From assembly GCA_012064385.1 (NCBI GenBank), contig QRDG01001369.1, positions 185,916 through 249,915 on the forward strand: a stretch of DNA of 64,000 nt, given 5' to 3'. Shown piece after piece: positions 10,440 to 20,773 of the stretch. Position 1 is the first letter of the stretch. The number at the start of each line of letters is the position of its first letter. The position numbers were made by a program, and so were the translations under genes. The notes under the pieces were generated by a model. That model saw only the letters and a program-made list of their open reading frames with translations. It was not told the DNA's origin and did not search any database. This DNA comes from Puccinellia tenuiflora. Its lineage: Eukaryota; Streptophyta; Magnoliopsida; Poales; Poaceae.

Positions 10440-12668
10440 TCAAGCTAAGTATTTGTAGGTGTTGGCCTTCTCCGTGTCACGCTCCAGGTATTCCCTGCTG
10501 ATAAGATCCTCAATCCTCCGCTTGATAATTTTGATGTCAGGCTTGAACATGTGGCTGAGCTGCTCGACGCATTCTCCTACGAGCTGCTGATGGCTCATGA
10601 CCTTGCGGCTCTTCATAATGCGCACAATGCATGCATCGATTGAGAACCTCCTGTCCTTGTTGACATCATCAATAACCTTTCTCTTTTCGTCAGTTGGAGG
10701 AAGCGGTACCTTTATCCTCCGCATTTTGTCAGTAAATTTGCGGTTGAACTGAAAGATGTCATTTGGAGAAATTGTTCGGTTACTTGGCTCTTTGTCAAGA
10801 ATCCTGTACTTCCCACACGAGAGCGAATGAAGCACTCGCACAGCGTCGTCATCAGGGAGGTTTAGTTGCATCACAATCTCAGAGTAACTTAGTCGATCAA
10901 ATTCGTTGAATAGCAGCAGAAGTGCAGCCTGATATGTAGTGACAATCAGCTCTATAGTTTTTGTGTCAAACTTTGCAACAATGTTGCAATTTCCCATGGA
11001 ATAGATCCAAGTAAGCTTTCTGTGTTTCTGCTTTTCGTTATAATAGTTCTTGAAAGCCTCCACGCATTTAATCATTTCCGAAGGAAGATTTATATTGAAG
11101 GTTTTGTAACTTGGCCAGAATCCTGTCGTCAGAACAGTTACACTCACGTCTACCCTAGGAGGCTCTGGACAATTGCTCATGTGTGCTTCAAAGCCTGTCT
11201 GATGGTCTCTTGCAGTTGTCATATCAGTGAGCATGCCCTCCATTTTTGAAGTAAACTGTCCCCCAAAGTACTGCTTTAGCTTGGAAAGAAGGCTTCGCTC
11301 ATGTTCGAAGTTCACACTCTTATCAAAGAGCAATCTCTTTCCAAGCTTCTTCCTGTGGAACTCAACAAAGAGATCCTTATCGCTGATGTATGTTAGAATG
11401 TTCACAACCTTATCAAGGGTCTCTTCTACAGCTTCTTCACTTAGCTTTTCACTTCCACCTTTCCGTAAGATGTTATCACAGAATGCTGCAAGTGATTCAG
11501 CACTACTGCAGCCAGCAACATCTTTGTTACAGAAAAGTTCGAACGCCTCCTTAAGAGCCTTGTGAAATGCTGTGTGGTTTTGGAAACAGTTGGTGACGTA
11601 TGTTAGCTGTTTGTCGTGGAGCTCGATTGCTTTCCGGACAAAATCCTGCTCCAGCGAACAGGTTACTTCCTTCATCTCATTCTTTCTGCTGTTGGCAGCA
11701 TCAGTTACATGTTTCAACAAGGACATACCCTCTTCATTGACATGCTCCTTAAATGTTTTTGATACTTGAGACATCCCGTCCTCCATCTTAGAGAAGAGCC
11801 TATACAGCCTTGATAGATCCTCGGTCTTTCCATCTAAAAGTAACACCCTGCATCCAGAATTCTCCTTATTCAGAATTTGTTCGGCACGCCTACTTATGAG
11901 CTCTAACATAGTAACCTCTAGCAACTTTGGTTCAGTTGAAGAATGCAAGTAATGCGCCACTCGCTCTTTCTCTTTTTGTAAGCATTCCTCGGCCTTGAAC
12001 ATGTAATCAGGACAAGAGTCCTCCACCATCCAGGTTTGTGCCTTCTTAGAATAGTAATCTGCAGTACTCTTGCAAAAAGCTTGTTCAAAATCAAGCTCGT
12101 AAAGACCGAAACTACCGCGCCCGATCTCAACATAGATATCAAGGACATCCTTCACAAGGGCACGGTCAATAAGCTGACCGTCCCTCTCATCATCGACCAT
12201 GTCAATAACAATAGTTGTCAGTGTTGCTCTTAGCTCGTTGAAAACCAGATCATGAAAGCAAGTCATGCCGAGTTCTCTGAGCGGCAGAAGTAACCTGCGT
12301 GAAACGTAGTACCTGTCGAGGTAGTGGAAGAACCTGCTCAACCACCTGACCATCACCTTGTGGTTCTTCCACCTCTCCACCAATTCCCTCAGCAGAAACT
12401 CGCCGTGTTTCTGCTTCATCGAGGGTAAGACGATGGATTTGATGTAATCTTGCAGGGTCTTCTTGTAGCGCTCGTAGAGCTGCTCCGAGTAGTCGTGCGG
12501 CGGCTTCTGTGTGCACATGTTGAAAATCGTTGTGTAGAGGTGGATGTACTCCTCGGAGCTGAAGCTCTGGCCGTCCTCGCCGTGGAGGATGCGCTTGAGC
12601 CTGGACACGCCGGCGTCCATGTTCCGCCACCCAACCTCGAGCTCTATCGGCGTCTGCTCCATGGCCAT
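10440..12668 (-). CDS. CUL1-like: Cullin-1-like SCF ubiquitin-ligase scaffold, intronless (742 residues)
   Basis: Cullin-1 is the scaffold of SCF E3 ligases: its N-terminal cullin repeats bind SKP1/F-box pairs and its C-terminal part binds RBX1 and E2. The single open frame has the plant CUL1 length of about 740 residues. It shows MCTQKPPHDYS, NHKVMVRWLSRFFHYLDRY, CPDYM.KAEECL, the cullin-homology motifs SDKDLF and TVLTTGFWPSY, and the C-terminal winged helix. The NEDD8 site IVRIMKSRK is intact, with the acceptor Lys at residue 686, and the protein ends YKYLA. Plant CUL1 genes usually have many introns, so an uninterrupted frame suggests an origin by retroposition. No frameshift or stop is present, so function may be retained. 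The neighbours on both sides are proline-rich protein genes on the same strand. Confidence 0.93.
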   Translation of the reverse strand: MAMEQTPIELEVGWRNMDAGVSRLKRILHGEDGQSFSSEEYIHLYTTIFNMCTQKPPHDYSEQLYERYKKTLQDYIKSIVLPSMKQKHGEFLLRELVERWKNHKVMVRWLSRFFHYLDRYYVSRRLLLPLRELGMTCFHDLVFNELRATLTTIVIDMVDDERDGQLIDRALVKDVLDIYVEIGRGSFGLYELDFEQAFCKSTADYYSKKAQTWMVEDSCPDYMFKAEECLQKEKERVAHYLHSSTEPKLLEVTMLELISRRAEQILNKENSGCRVLLLDGKTEDLSRLYRLFSKMEDGMSQVSKTFKEHVNEEGMSLLKHVTDAANSRKNEMKEVTCSLEQDFVRKAIELHDKQLTYVTNCFQNHTAFHKALKEAFELFCNKDVAGCSSAESLAAFCDNILRKGGSEKLSEEAVEETLDKVVNILTYISDKDLFVEFHRKKLGKRLLFDKSVNFEHERSLLSKLKQYFGGQFTSKMEGMLTDMTTARDHQTGFEAHMSNCPEPPRVDVSVTVLTTGFWPSYKTFNINLPSEMIKCVEAFKNYYNEKQKHRKLTWIYSMGNCNIVAKFDTKTIELIVTTYQAALLLLFNEFDRLSYSEIVMQLNLPDDDAVRVLHSLSCGKYRILDKEPSNRTISPNDIFQFNRKFTDKMRRIKVPLPPTDEKRKVIDDVNKDRRFSIDACIVRIMKSRKVMSHQQLVGECVEQLSHMFKPDIKIIKRRIEDLISREYLERDTEKANTYKYLA

Positions 12669-13329
12669 GCCGCCGGATTGGGGGGTGGATCGATCCGAGG
12701 ATTGGAGGGGAGGGGAGAGGGTTTTGGGGTTTGGGGTCGGCTTCGATCGTTTTCTGCTAACCCTTGCGGGAACGCAGAATAAATAGAGAAATCATACAGC
12801 GAGACGGGGCCCACTCCAATACTCCAAAGTCGGTTTCGTCTCGATATAGGGCTATTTTGGGAACGCCCCGCCGCCACAAAAGTAACGAGTTCGCATTGGT
12901 CACGACCACGTGGCCGGTGTCCACTCTGAGAATTGAGAAGTTCCCCTGTTTACTTTTCTTTTGAGGATGCTCTGCTACCAAAAACAGAGTTAAACAGAGT
13001 ACTACCACCAATCTGATGACAGATAAACCCCTCGAACAACGGCACAGCAGCTGGAAGTGAAGTCTAACTGTGAAATCTCCAGTTCCCAAATTCAAAGCTC
13101 TAGCTAGAAATTAACCGGCGAGCATAGATCACTTTATTTCACAAACAAATCAGCGGACTGAAACAGCAATGTCAGCACGATGGCACGAACTAAAACAAAC
13201 AACAAATCACTGAAAAGACAACAACATGAACGGGATCAACTAACAGCACGCACACACATATCGATCCACAAATGTCGTAGCGCCTGACGCGTCGCCTCTG
13301 CTGCACTGCATGTGTCGTAGTAGGCCAGA
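12669..13329. other. Upstream region of the cullin-like gene and 3' region of the second proline-rich gene
   Basis: No further gene is supported. I see no canonical TATA box at a suitable distance from the cullin-like ATG at 12668. The part near 13100-13329 is probably the 3' UTR of the gene that ends at 13330. Confidence 0.45.
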
Positions 13330-14446
13330 TCAGTTCTTGGGCTCAGCCTTGTCCTCCGGCGGGCACGGCTTCTTCCTGTGCATGAGCTTCTTCATCTTCG
13401 GGTGCTTGTGAAAGAACGGCGGCTCCGGCTCATCCTCCGCCGGTGGTGTCGGAGGCTGCGGAATAGGGGGTCCGTACGAGGGCGTCGGAGTGGGCGTGGG
13501 CGTAGGGGGTCCGTACGATGGCTCCGGCCTGGGCAGCGGCCGCGGCGGCGGCGGCGGGGGCCCCATCATGAAGTGTTTCTTCTTCTTCTTGCACAAGCAC
13601 GCGACGGGCGAGTAGACCGTCCCGTCGGCGACGGAAAGGTAGGTGGCATCGGCGGCGCCGGCTTGGCTGCTGGGCCCGATCTTGGGCGGCGCCAGCCCGG
13701 CGCACGGCGTGTTGGGCGAGCTGTGGAGCTGGGCGAAGCAGTCGCGGTCCAGCGCGCCGTCGTCGCGGAGGAGGCCGGCCGCGAGCGGGATGCTGAAGGC
13801 GCCGGTGTCGTCGAGGTTGCCGAGCGTCTGGGTCTCGTAGGTCTCGCCGGCGCCCGACCTGCACTTGATGGCTACCTGAAGCCCTGCAGCGCGCGAGGGA
13901 AAAAAAAAAGAATTAGAAGTTTGCGGCCGCGTCGTTGTGGGCCGTCCAAAGCTGAGAACTAAATTACAGGAACGAGTCGATTATGATGCGGCCGGCCCAA
14001 CCTGCTATGCAGCAATCCGCAACGAAAATACTACCCCACAGTTGGGCGTTTGTGCAGTCTGTTTGGACCTAGTACTAAATTCTGTACATATTTTGGGGAT
14101 AAACATTTCTACATCTACTACATTGTGTAGGTATGTATGTAGGATAAATGAGTTCTCCTAGTATATTTGGTAAATAGAATAGATCGTGATGAACTTAGAC
14201 TAAGAACTGATGTTTTAAGGCCGAGGTGTTCTGGCTAGACCGAAATGTATACAGGCAATTACACGCACCTTTGAAGGCATCCTCGGCATTGACGTCGGCG
14301 GGGGAGCAATCCAAGCACTTGACGGAGCCAACCACGACCGCCGGCGCCGCCTCGGCCGCACCGAAGCTGACAACGGCCAACAACAGCAGAACAAAGGCAC
14401 CCCAAAGCGCAGCAGTTCCAGGAGGAGGAACCAGCCGAGCCCCCAT
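13330..14446 (-). CDS. Secreted Ole e 1-like proline-rich protein (2 exons, 243 residues)
   Basis: Exon 1 is 14269-14446 and exon 2 is 13330-13883, joined at a split Gly codon as in the paralogue at 8022-8937. I chose the ATG at 14446 (MGARLVPP) because an in-frame ATG at 14539 lies only a few bases from the TATA box. A signal peptide with the hydrophobic core FVLLLLAVV is followed by VVVGSVKCLDCSP and then AFKGLQVAIKCRSG, the same domain order as in the paralogue, with DCFAQLHSSP near the end of the folded part. The tail is PPPPPPRPLPRPEP, Pro-Thr repeats and a Lys-rich end, and lacks the His-Asp repeats. It is likely a wall-associated structural protein of the Pollen Ole e 1/extensin-like family. 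Confidence 0.87.
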
Positions 14447-14542
14447 GATGGAAAAACCCCTACTAGTGCTTCTGCTGAAGATGTAATCTGAGGAAGAAAC
14501 ACTGGTGAATTTGGATGAGGAGAACGGGGTGGTCTTCATGGG

Positions 14543-14551
14543 TTTATATAG
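14543..14551 (-). promoter_or_regulatory. TATA box of the second proline-rich gene
   Basis: Reverse-strand CTATATAAA about 97 bases upstream of the chosen ATG at 14446. This position argues against translation from the ATG at 14539. Confidence 0.65.
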
Positions 14552-14639
14552 GGCGGTGTGATAGTGTTTGCATCAGGGATAGGTACTGGCTGCTGCTCAC
14601 GTGAACAGCTCGTGGGGAAAGGAAAGATGTAGCGATGGG

Positions 14640-15479
14640 TTTACGGATTTGCTAATGGAGCGTCAGTACTCACTAATCTGTACAGATCTAATGATCATTT
14701 CCTCCGTGATTCTACCTTTTTTCCTAGCGACCGAGCTGTACTGTAACTAACTACGACCCGATCTTGCATCGTTGTCAGGAGCGTAATTACCCGATCTCGC
14801 CTTCCAGATGAACGCAATGTCCCTTTTGTCAATTCTGTCTTTGGCTGAGCTCCCGTTCAGTCGTTTGCAACGGACGGATGGCTCTACTGGTGGCTGCATC
14901 TCTGTTGGACAGATCAGTCATGTGTTCTTCGCTTCCGATTTTGAAAAGATGATGTGGGCGGGGTTTTTCCTCGAACGAGATCTGTACGTGTGAAGTCGGT
15001 GAATTTTCAAAAATTTCGAAAGGGAGAGAGAGTCGGTGCGTTCTCCTCACTAATGTGGTGTGCTTCATCTGTCAGGGTGGCTCATAAGCAACGCACGGTG
15101 CATGGTTTATGTATGATATAAAAGGGGTTGGTTAGAGCAACCATGTGCGTGCCATGATGGTTGATGGCCGGAACACGGAAAAGAATAGGGGCCGGCCGGG
15201 ATTACGTACGTTGCGCAAGATGAAGAAAAGAAAACAGTTATGTGAAAACAACTCACTTGCATATTATTGCTGCGTTGTCTCTGCATCGCCATGTTGGTGC
15301 TTCACGCCAAGATGGACGACTGTAATCGTGCAAATGGTGTCTATCTCTCGGATACGCTTGTAGCATGCACTGAGCAAATTTCCACCGACCACCGTGGCAA
15401 TTCTTTCCATACTACCTGAAAAAAGGGCCGTGTTCCACTGTCAGAACGATGATGAAACAAGAACGAAGTTCAGCATCCA
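14640..15479. other. Intergenic, no supported feature
   Basis: Only short open frames without recognisable similarity occur here. I see no transposon ends or RNA gene. Confidence 0.4.
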
Positions 15480-15616
15480 AGTGTATACAGGAAATCAAGT
15501 TTAGGGGGTCGCACGCTGTGTGGCCTCCTTTGTTGTTGTTCGGTCTGTAACCTCTTTAAAAAACTCTCTTCTTAATTAATGGAATGAGGCAAAGCTTTTG
15601 CCTCCGTTTCGAAAAA
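15480..15616 (+). mobile_element. 3' tail of a LINE (plus strand)
   Basis: The segment ends with the phrase GGCAAAGCTTTTGCCTCC, then CGTTTCGAAAAAAAG. A GCAAAGCTTTTGC stem followed by a short A run is a common 3' end of grass non-LTR elements. The coding part is missing, so the insertion is strongly 5'-truncated or decayed. Confidence 0.55.
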
Positions 15617-17288
15617 AAGTAGGAAAGTAAGGAAAAACAACAAGTTTTCTTCAACTTTACAACAGCATAAAGGGCTGCAAATGGGGCACTAGATCATCAG
15701 GATCTGGATCTCCAAGCAAAATTAACCAGAATTCAGCAGCTCGAATACTTTGTTTTCCACTGATTGATCATTCGATCTTGATTAATTGTCATCTTCGCGG
15801 GGCTTCAAATGTGCTGGCCCACCAGTCAGCACCCCCCCTTCCATCCATCGCCGCTCCATCAGAATTCACTGATCATATCGAGCGTGCAAACATGCCCTAT
15901 ATATTTTTTAAAGGCTTTATATGCCGAGCTACAAATTAATAAAGCCACAAACGCCACATAAAAAGTGTCGAAGAGTGAAGACCAGCTTACACGCACCGCA
16001 CACAAGCCAAAAGAAAGGAAAAACATAGAGAACACAAAATGAAGCAAGGCCCTTCGTCCATCCGCACGAACAAACCATTGGAGAAGACACGTCGTGAAAC
16101 TAGGCACGCCAACAAAGAAAGATCATGACTTCTAGCTGTCATGTCATCCGCCTACTTCAAAGAAGGCCCCTGCCTTCTCACACTAGGTGGAAGGGCGCCA
16201 CACTGTCGGGAGACAAAGTAGCTCACCCTAGAGCAGGCATATTTATGTTGAATTTGTACGGTGGAAACAATACTTCATTGTGTTTGAAACAATTTTCAGT
16301 TGCATAGGTTGCAAAGTATAGCAACGTTGAGATTAAATTGAAGTACCGTGGAAAAAAAACGAGGAATACATTTGGAACAAAAGTTTAAGGTTGGCGTGAG
16401 TAGAAAGTGTGATATTATGGAAATTAGCCCATCTGAGCACCTGTCCCCAGATAATGTTGATTATTGCACACCCCATGAACAAATGTTGAGTATTCTCTCG
16501 TGTCAAACTACAGTAGGGGCACTTATCAGGATGAGGGAGACCCCTTATTTGCAACCGATCAGCCGTCCATACTCTTTGGCGAATAATCAACCACATTGCC
16601 AATTTACATTTAATCGGTGCCCAAGATTTCCAAATAGCTTCGGCCACCTCACAGGTGATGTTGGTTTGAAGTGAGCCTGGTACACCGACCTTGTGGAAAA
16701 ATGCCCTTTTGACTCCCACGACCATTCCCATTTATCTTCAACTAAAGGTAAGAGTTGCACATCATGTCATTCCTCCCAAATAGAAAGAACTTGCATGAAG
16801 ATATCAATTGTTATCGGCTTCTTTATATCCTCAATGCACACCCCATTGTTGAGAGCTTGAGAAACGGTTCTAACTGCTTAAATTTCTGGATTGATGATTT
16901 CATATACTTCTAGAGCAATATATTCTATGGCCTTTCCGTTGACCCATCTATCCGACCAAAACTTGGTTCTCCCTCCGTTCCCTAACACGACCTTAGCAGC
17001 AGCGTTGAAAATTGCCCTTACGTCCTCATCCTCTGGTGTAGCAAGATCACACCAGGGACTTTTTTCGCTAGCACGAAGTTTCCAAGCCCAGCAAGCGCGG
17101 AAGGCCTTGCTCAATATTTCGAGGTCCAAAATACCTAGGCCCCCAACTGATTTTGGTTGGCATACCGTGGGCCAGTTTACCAGGCACTTACCTCCCTCAA
17201 CAACCTCGGTACCCTTCCACAGAAAAGCTCGCCTAATCTTGTCGATAGCCTTGAACACCCACGCCGGAGGTTCAAGAGACAACAAGTG

Positions 17289-17304
17289 AAAGATAGCGAT
17301 CGCG
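17289..17304. repeat. Target-site duplication, left copy (16 bp)
   Basis: AAAGATAGCGATCGCG occurs here and again, identical, at 17462-17477, flanking the SINE. Both copies translate on the minus strand to part of the LINE peptide AIAIF, so the duplication repeats LINE coding sequence. Confidence 0.9.
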
Positions 17305-17461
17305 ACACCCATAGTAGACTAAGGCATAGCCTAGTGGTTGGACGGGGATGATGCCTTCTAGCCCACCCGGGTTCGAGTGCTCTTGCTCGCAATTTCGGTG
17401 ATGTTGCACCTTCCTTCTATCAAAAACTGCCATGAGTCCCTCCTCATGAGCAATCATTTTT
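17305..17461 (+). mobile_element. tRNA-derived SINE (157 bp) inserted in the LINE
   Basis: A pol III A box TAGCCTAGTGG and B box GGTTCGAGTGC are spaced as in tRNA-derived SINEs. The element ends in TTTT rather than a poly(A), a feature of the Au-SINE type found in grasses. A perfect 16-bp target duplication flanks it, and removing element plus one duplicate rejoins the LINE reading frame. Assignment to the Au family is from general features only. Confidence 0.85.
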
Positions 17462-17778
17462 AAAGATAGCGATCGCGCTCAGAACAGAGTGCACCAGGAT
17501 TAGCCTTCCTCCATGTGTGAGCATGTGCGTTCTCCAAGAGTCAAGCCTACTTTTAATTTTGTCAATCAGAGCCTTAAAATCTTCTTTTCTGGCCTTCCTA
17601 ATATGTAGTGGTAAACCAAGATATATGATTGGTAGAGGTGCGACCTGACAACAAAAAATGTTGTTGATTTCATTCAGAATTTGCTCATTGCAAACCAAAG
17701 CAGAAGCCGAACTTTTGTTCATGTTGCAAACAAGTCCTGAAGCTGTACCGAACATGTCCCGGATTTGTTTGGTGTGCA

Positions 17779-18195
17779 ACGATTTTAGTTTGCAGAAATG
17801 CAGATGGAACGTATTTTGGCGCTTTTGTCATGGTGTTTAATGGAATTGATGACCTGGGAACTTTGAAATCTCTAGCATATAGAGAAGCTTTGAGTCTAGC
17901 TGATGATCTTACTTTGCACGTGGCTTCTGATCGCAAAACATCGTTCGACGATATCAAGAAGTGTACCATTGCCAGTATGTTTCTATCGTTAGAGAGATTG
18001 CAAGATGAGCATCTTTGTTTTAAAAGTATCCCTTCCTGAGTCATGAATGAACAACTTTGAATCCCATAATATCGCTATGTTTGATGGTTCTTTGGGGGCA
18101 GATCACCACTTTGGTTTGGGATTTCCCCATGATCCTATCAATGTGCATATGAATATTTTGCATGAATAAAGCTTAGCGTGTTCCTCGAAAAAGAA
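17779..18195 (+). pseudogene. LINE 3' end with RNase H-like domain (plus strand)
   Basis: The plus-strand frame shows REALSLADDL, VASDRK and DDIKKC, the pattern of the RVT_3 RNase H-like domain of plant LINEs. In a shifted frame it continues to HFGLGFPHDPINVHMNI and a stop, then an AATAAA-like tail and a short A run near 18190. It is 5'-truncated at the junction with the opposite-strand LINE. The frame breaks show that it is inactive. Confidence 0.65.
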
Positions 18196-18432
18196 GGTAG
18201 TCGGCGAGACTAATAAAGCTCGACAATGGAAACCACACGATAGCTGGACCTAAAAAGACTCAACACGGTCCGCTCAAAAACACATGACAGAGATAACAAT
18301 TTCCTCAAGAAGAAATGGACAATAGTGAAAAAATTATATTCGGATATTAAATAATGAAATGCAATCTGCACCAGAAAAAATCACCACTCCAATTCTCCAA
18401 AGCTCAAACACGTCTGCACCACACACACACCC

Positions 18433-18449
18433 CTGGCTTATTGCGCCAG
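18433..18449 (-). promoter_or_regulatory. Conserved hairpin in the 3' UTR of the first lectin-like gene
   Basis: On the minus strand CTGGC-GCAATAA-GCCAG can form a 5-bp stem with a loop containing AATAA. The same sequence occurs at the same distance behind the stop codon of the paralogue (23461-23477). The role is unknown; it may help define the mRNA 3' end. Confidence 0.45.
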
Positions 18450-18515
18450 AATTAATGACAACAAATCCAAAAGAAAAAAAACTCCAATATCGGCATGCTG
18501 TGAAAAGTGCCAAAT

Positions 18516-19406
18516 TCAGAGACCCAGGCCCATGGCAATGGCAATTGCAACGTTGAGACCCAAAGCGACTCCAATCCCAAGCAAGCTGCAATGACGCTCT
18601 GGTGCACCGCTGTCGTATGGGCTGTTGTCCACCAGTGGCTGGCTACCAAATCCCATCGTCTCCCCCACGCTCTCCACACCTTGCCCTCCACCGAGCCCTG
18701 CCGCTTGTGACAGCGGCGCCATCGGCAGATCGGCATCTCCGTTGTAGGCGCCGTTGCCGATCCCGTTGCCGCCTCCTTCCTGTCCAAAGGGCACGTTGCC
18801 GCTCCCCTGACCGATCGGATCAGCGAACGGCGCCATTGCCGGTGCTAGCCCGGGCGAGCCGGGCGCGCCGCAGTGCTGCGCAGCGCGCGGCTCGTCGCTG
18901 GCCTTCCACGCCAGCTCGCCGCCCTTGTCGAGGATGCGCATGTCGCCCTCGTCCACCAGCTGCAAAGTTCTGAGGAAGTTGTTGTCGACTGACTCCGTGT
19001 CGTGGGTGTGCCACACCGAGTTGACGCCGTCGAACACCTCCAGCCCTTTCCACGAGAACACGAGCGCGCAGGTGTTCACGGTGCTCACCGGCAAGCACTC
19101 CGACTCCCACACGCTCTGCCCCTCCGCGCCCGGCGCCGTGGTGTCGAGAACCTCCACGTAGCAGAAGTCGGCTCCGAGGCCGCCGGCGCCGGGCACGGTC
19201 TGGCTGCGCATGAAGTACGCCGCGTACTTGCCGGACGGCGAGGTGAGGAACAGCACCGGGTTCTCCTCCCAGTGCGGCGGGATGCTCGCCAGAATCTGCT
19301 GCTTGGTCTCCCGCTCTATCACGCCGGTCGGCGCCGTCTCTGTGGCGTAGGAAGGGAGGAGAAAGGCGAACGAGAGGCACATGGCAATGTAGGTGGCTAC
19401 CTCCAT
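18516..19406 (-). CDS. Secreted, probably GPI-anchored curculin-like lectin (296 residues)
   Basis: This is a single-exon gene. The N-terminus MEVATYIAMCLSFAFLLPSY is a signal peptide. The body resembles the curculin-like (bulb-lectin) family: NPVLFLTSPSGKYAAY, GAGGLGADFCYVEV, ESECLPVSTVNTC, GLEVFDGVNSVW, GDMRILDKGGELAW and a final AAQHCG. A Gly/Pro/Asn-rich linker follows, then NSPYDSGAP and a hydrophobic tail (GIGVALGLNVAIAIAMGLGL), which fits a GPI-attachment signal. The classic mannose-binding QDNVY motif is not obvious, so sugar binding is uncertain. The product is expected on the outer cell surface. A paralogue at 23542-24399 shares sequence, promoter block and 3' UTR hairpin. A TATA box lies about 95 bases upstream. 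Confidence 0.85.
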   Translation of the reverse strand: MEVATYIAMCLSFAFLLPSYATETAPTGVIERETKQQILASIPPHWEENPVLFLTSPSGKYAAYFMRSQTVPGAGGLGADFCYVEVLDTTAPGAEGQSVWESECLPVSTVNTCALVFSWKGLEVFDGVNSVWHTHDTESVDNNFLRTLQLVDEGDMRILDKGGELAWKASDEPRAAQHCGAPGSPGLAPAMAPFADPIGQGSGNVPFGQEGGGNGIGNGAYNGDADLPMAPLSQAAGLGGGQGVESVGETMGFGSQPLVDNSPYDSGAPERHCSLLGIGVALGLNVAIAIAMGLGL

Positions 19407-19497
19407 GGCTACCGGTTTGTGTTTCTCTCAGACGATCAGATGCTACGGACGTGTATGTGCTTGACTGCTTGTGCTTGTGCATGGGGGTGGTGTGTCG

Positions 19498-19506
19498 GTT
19501 TTATAG
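19498..19506 (-). promoter_or_regulatory. TATA box of the first lectin-like gene
   Basis: Reverse-strand CTATAAAAC about 95 bases upstream of the ATG at 19406. Confidence 0.6.
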
Positions 19507-19552
19507 TCAGACTTCGCAATGGAGGGGTACGTGATGACGCTGCAAAGGCACG

Positions 19553-19601
19553 GTTGAGTGGTTGAAGTCACCGGCTCCAATGTATCAGTGGAGATTAGGA
19601 A
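19553..19601 (-). promoter_or_regulatory. Conserved upstream promoter block, first lectin-like gene
   Basis: In plus-strand orientation GTTGAGTGGTTG, AGTCACCGG, TCCAATGTATCA and GAGATTAG occur in the same order and spacing here and at 24549-24596 upstream of the paralogue. The block lies about 50 bases beyond each TATA box. The reverse complement contains CATTGGA, a CCAAT-box relative. Confidence 0.5.
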
Positions 19602-19609
19602 AGCACACG

Positions 19610-20768
19610 ATCACAAAGTCTGCCAGCGTTAGAATTTGGACTTTCCAGCAACAAGTTTGACCAGGAATTAAATATCCTATGCTCATTTTTTGTGCAAAGG
19701 CTTCACTGCTTAATCGACCGAAATTTATGTTAAATTTTAGTCAACTTACTTAACCATCCGAATAGTTGGTTCATTATGTGATTAGATGGGATTCTCCAGG
19801 GTTGTTTATGGCCTTATGGGCTTTTATGTGTGTGCTCCTTTTGAGCTTTTGTGATCTTTTTGCTTTCAGTTGAGTGGAGAATCATAGATTTTTTTTTAAT
19901 TCTATTTAGTATATTTTTTACTTAATACCTATACATTTATTTCTGCATGCAATCTTTAAATTAGGCATAGATCCAAATCAAGAACAAAGCAATTGACCGG
20001 TCTCCACTGACAATGTTCATGGCCAGGTCATGAAGAGTTAGAGGATATAGAATTCCTATTTACCGGGAATAGAAGGAAACATCTCTGGCAGTACTAGTAT
20101 CCTAACCTTTAAGAGTCAGGAGAGAAGAAAACTATACAGTATAAGTAAAAACATTGTGCAATTGTTTTGATGTTTTATGTGTCTAGCTCACAAATATTAT
20201 TACCACACTTATCTAACATAGAATTAATATCTCTAATTTATCTATCTTAGAATAAGTGCTTTATAAAAATATTACCGCACATATTAGTAAATTTTTAGAT
20301 GTTAACTTGTGACATGTTGAGTTTATCTTTGTCTATGAGGTAACGCCAATGCTTGTTAGTGTTTTATTAAGGACTTTTACCAACTTCTCGGTGTTTTGTG
20401 TCTGCAATGTTTTTAGGCATCAATAGTTGCTCATTTGTTCAGAAAAGTTAGTTTACAACATGTTAATTTTACATATTGGTACTTACTTTCTAAATCTACA
20501 TGGTTTGTTTGAAAATATATTTTTTATACATGCTTGTCTTGCTCATAAACACACGTTTGGTAGTGGCCGTACCATTTGATCCTAATAATCACACATTTTT
20601 GTTGATAATATATTCAATCTTACGTGGTATATGTCCGACTCTGACTTATTACTACATCATGTTTGAAACTGAGAAAACCAGGTATTCATATCTGTATCCG
20701 TCTCGTTTTCGAACATGAAAAAATAGAAAATGATATGGTTTCGACGCTATCTAACCAAATCCGCTCGA
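19610..20768. other. AT-rich intergenic region
   Basis: No gene or recognisable element is supported between the lectin-like promoter and the solo LTR. Open frames here are short and without domain features. Confidence 0.4.
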
Positions 20769-20773
20769 GTTGG

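Larger units (their letters stand above)
15905..17778 (-). pseudogene. LINE fragment: C-terminal reverse transcriptase and zinc-binding RT domain
   Basis: Minus-strand frames encode the C-terminal part of a plant LINE ORF2. At 17779-17480 there is YLGLPLH and SWRTHMLTHGGRLILVHSVLSA. At 17290-16878 there is FLWKG, VGGLGILDLE and FWSDRW. At 16731-16333 there is the zinc-binding domain with KLAMWL, VWTADRL and CPYCSL...HLFMGC. The 3' tail reaches about 15905, where CGGCATATAAAGCC is followed by an A run. Frames are split and start codons are internal, so this copy is dead. It is interrupted by a SINE at 17305-17461. Confidence 0.85.

Noticed and set aside
13378..13962. 194-codon plus-strand frame opposite the second proline-rich gene
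   Set aside because: Arg-rich antisense shadow of a GC-rich coding exon and intron.
17333..17395. Possible tRNA gene from A-box and B-box sequences
   Set aside because: The flanking target duplication, extended 3' body and T-rich tail show a SINE; no cloverleaf or anticodon arm is evident.
18820..19565. Long alternative frames on both strands over the first lectin-like gene
   Set aside because: They overlap a gene with clear signal peptide, domain and GPI signal; composition is Arg/His-rich shadow coding.
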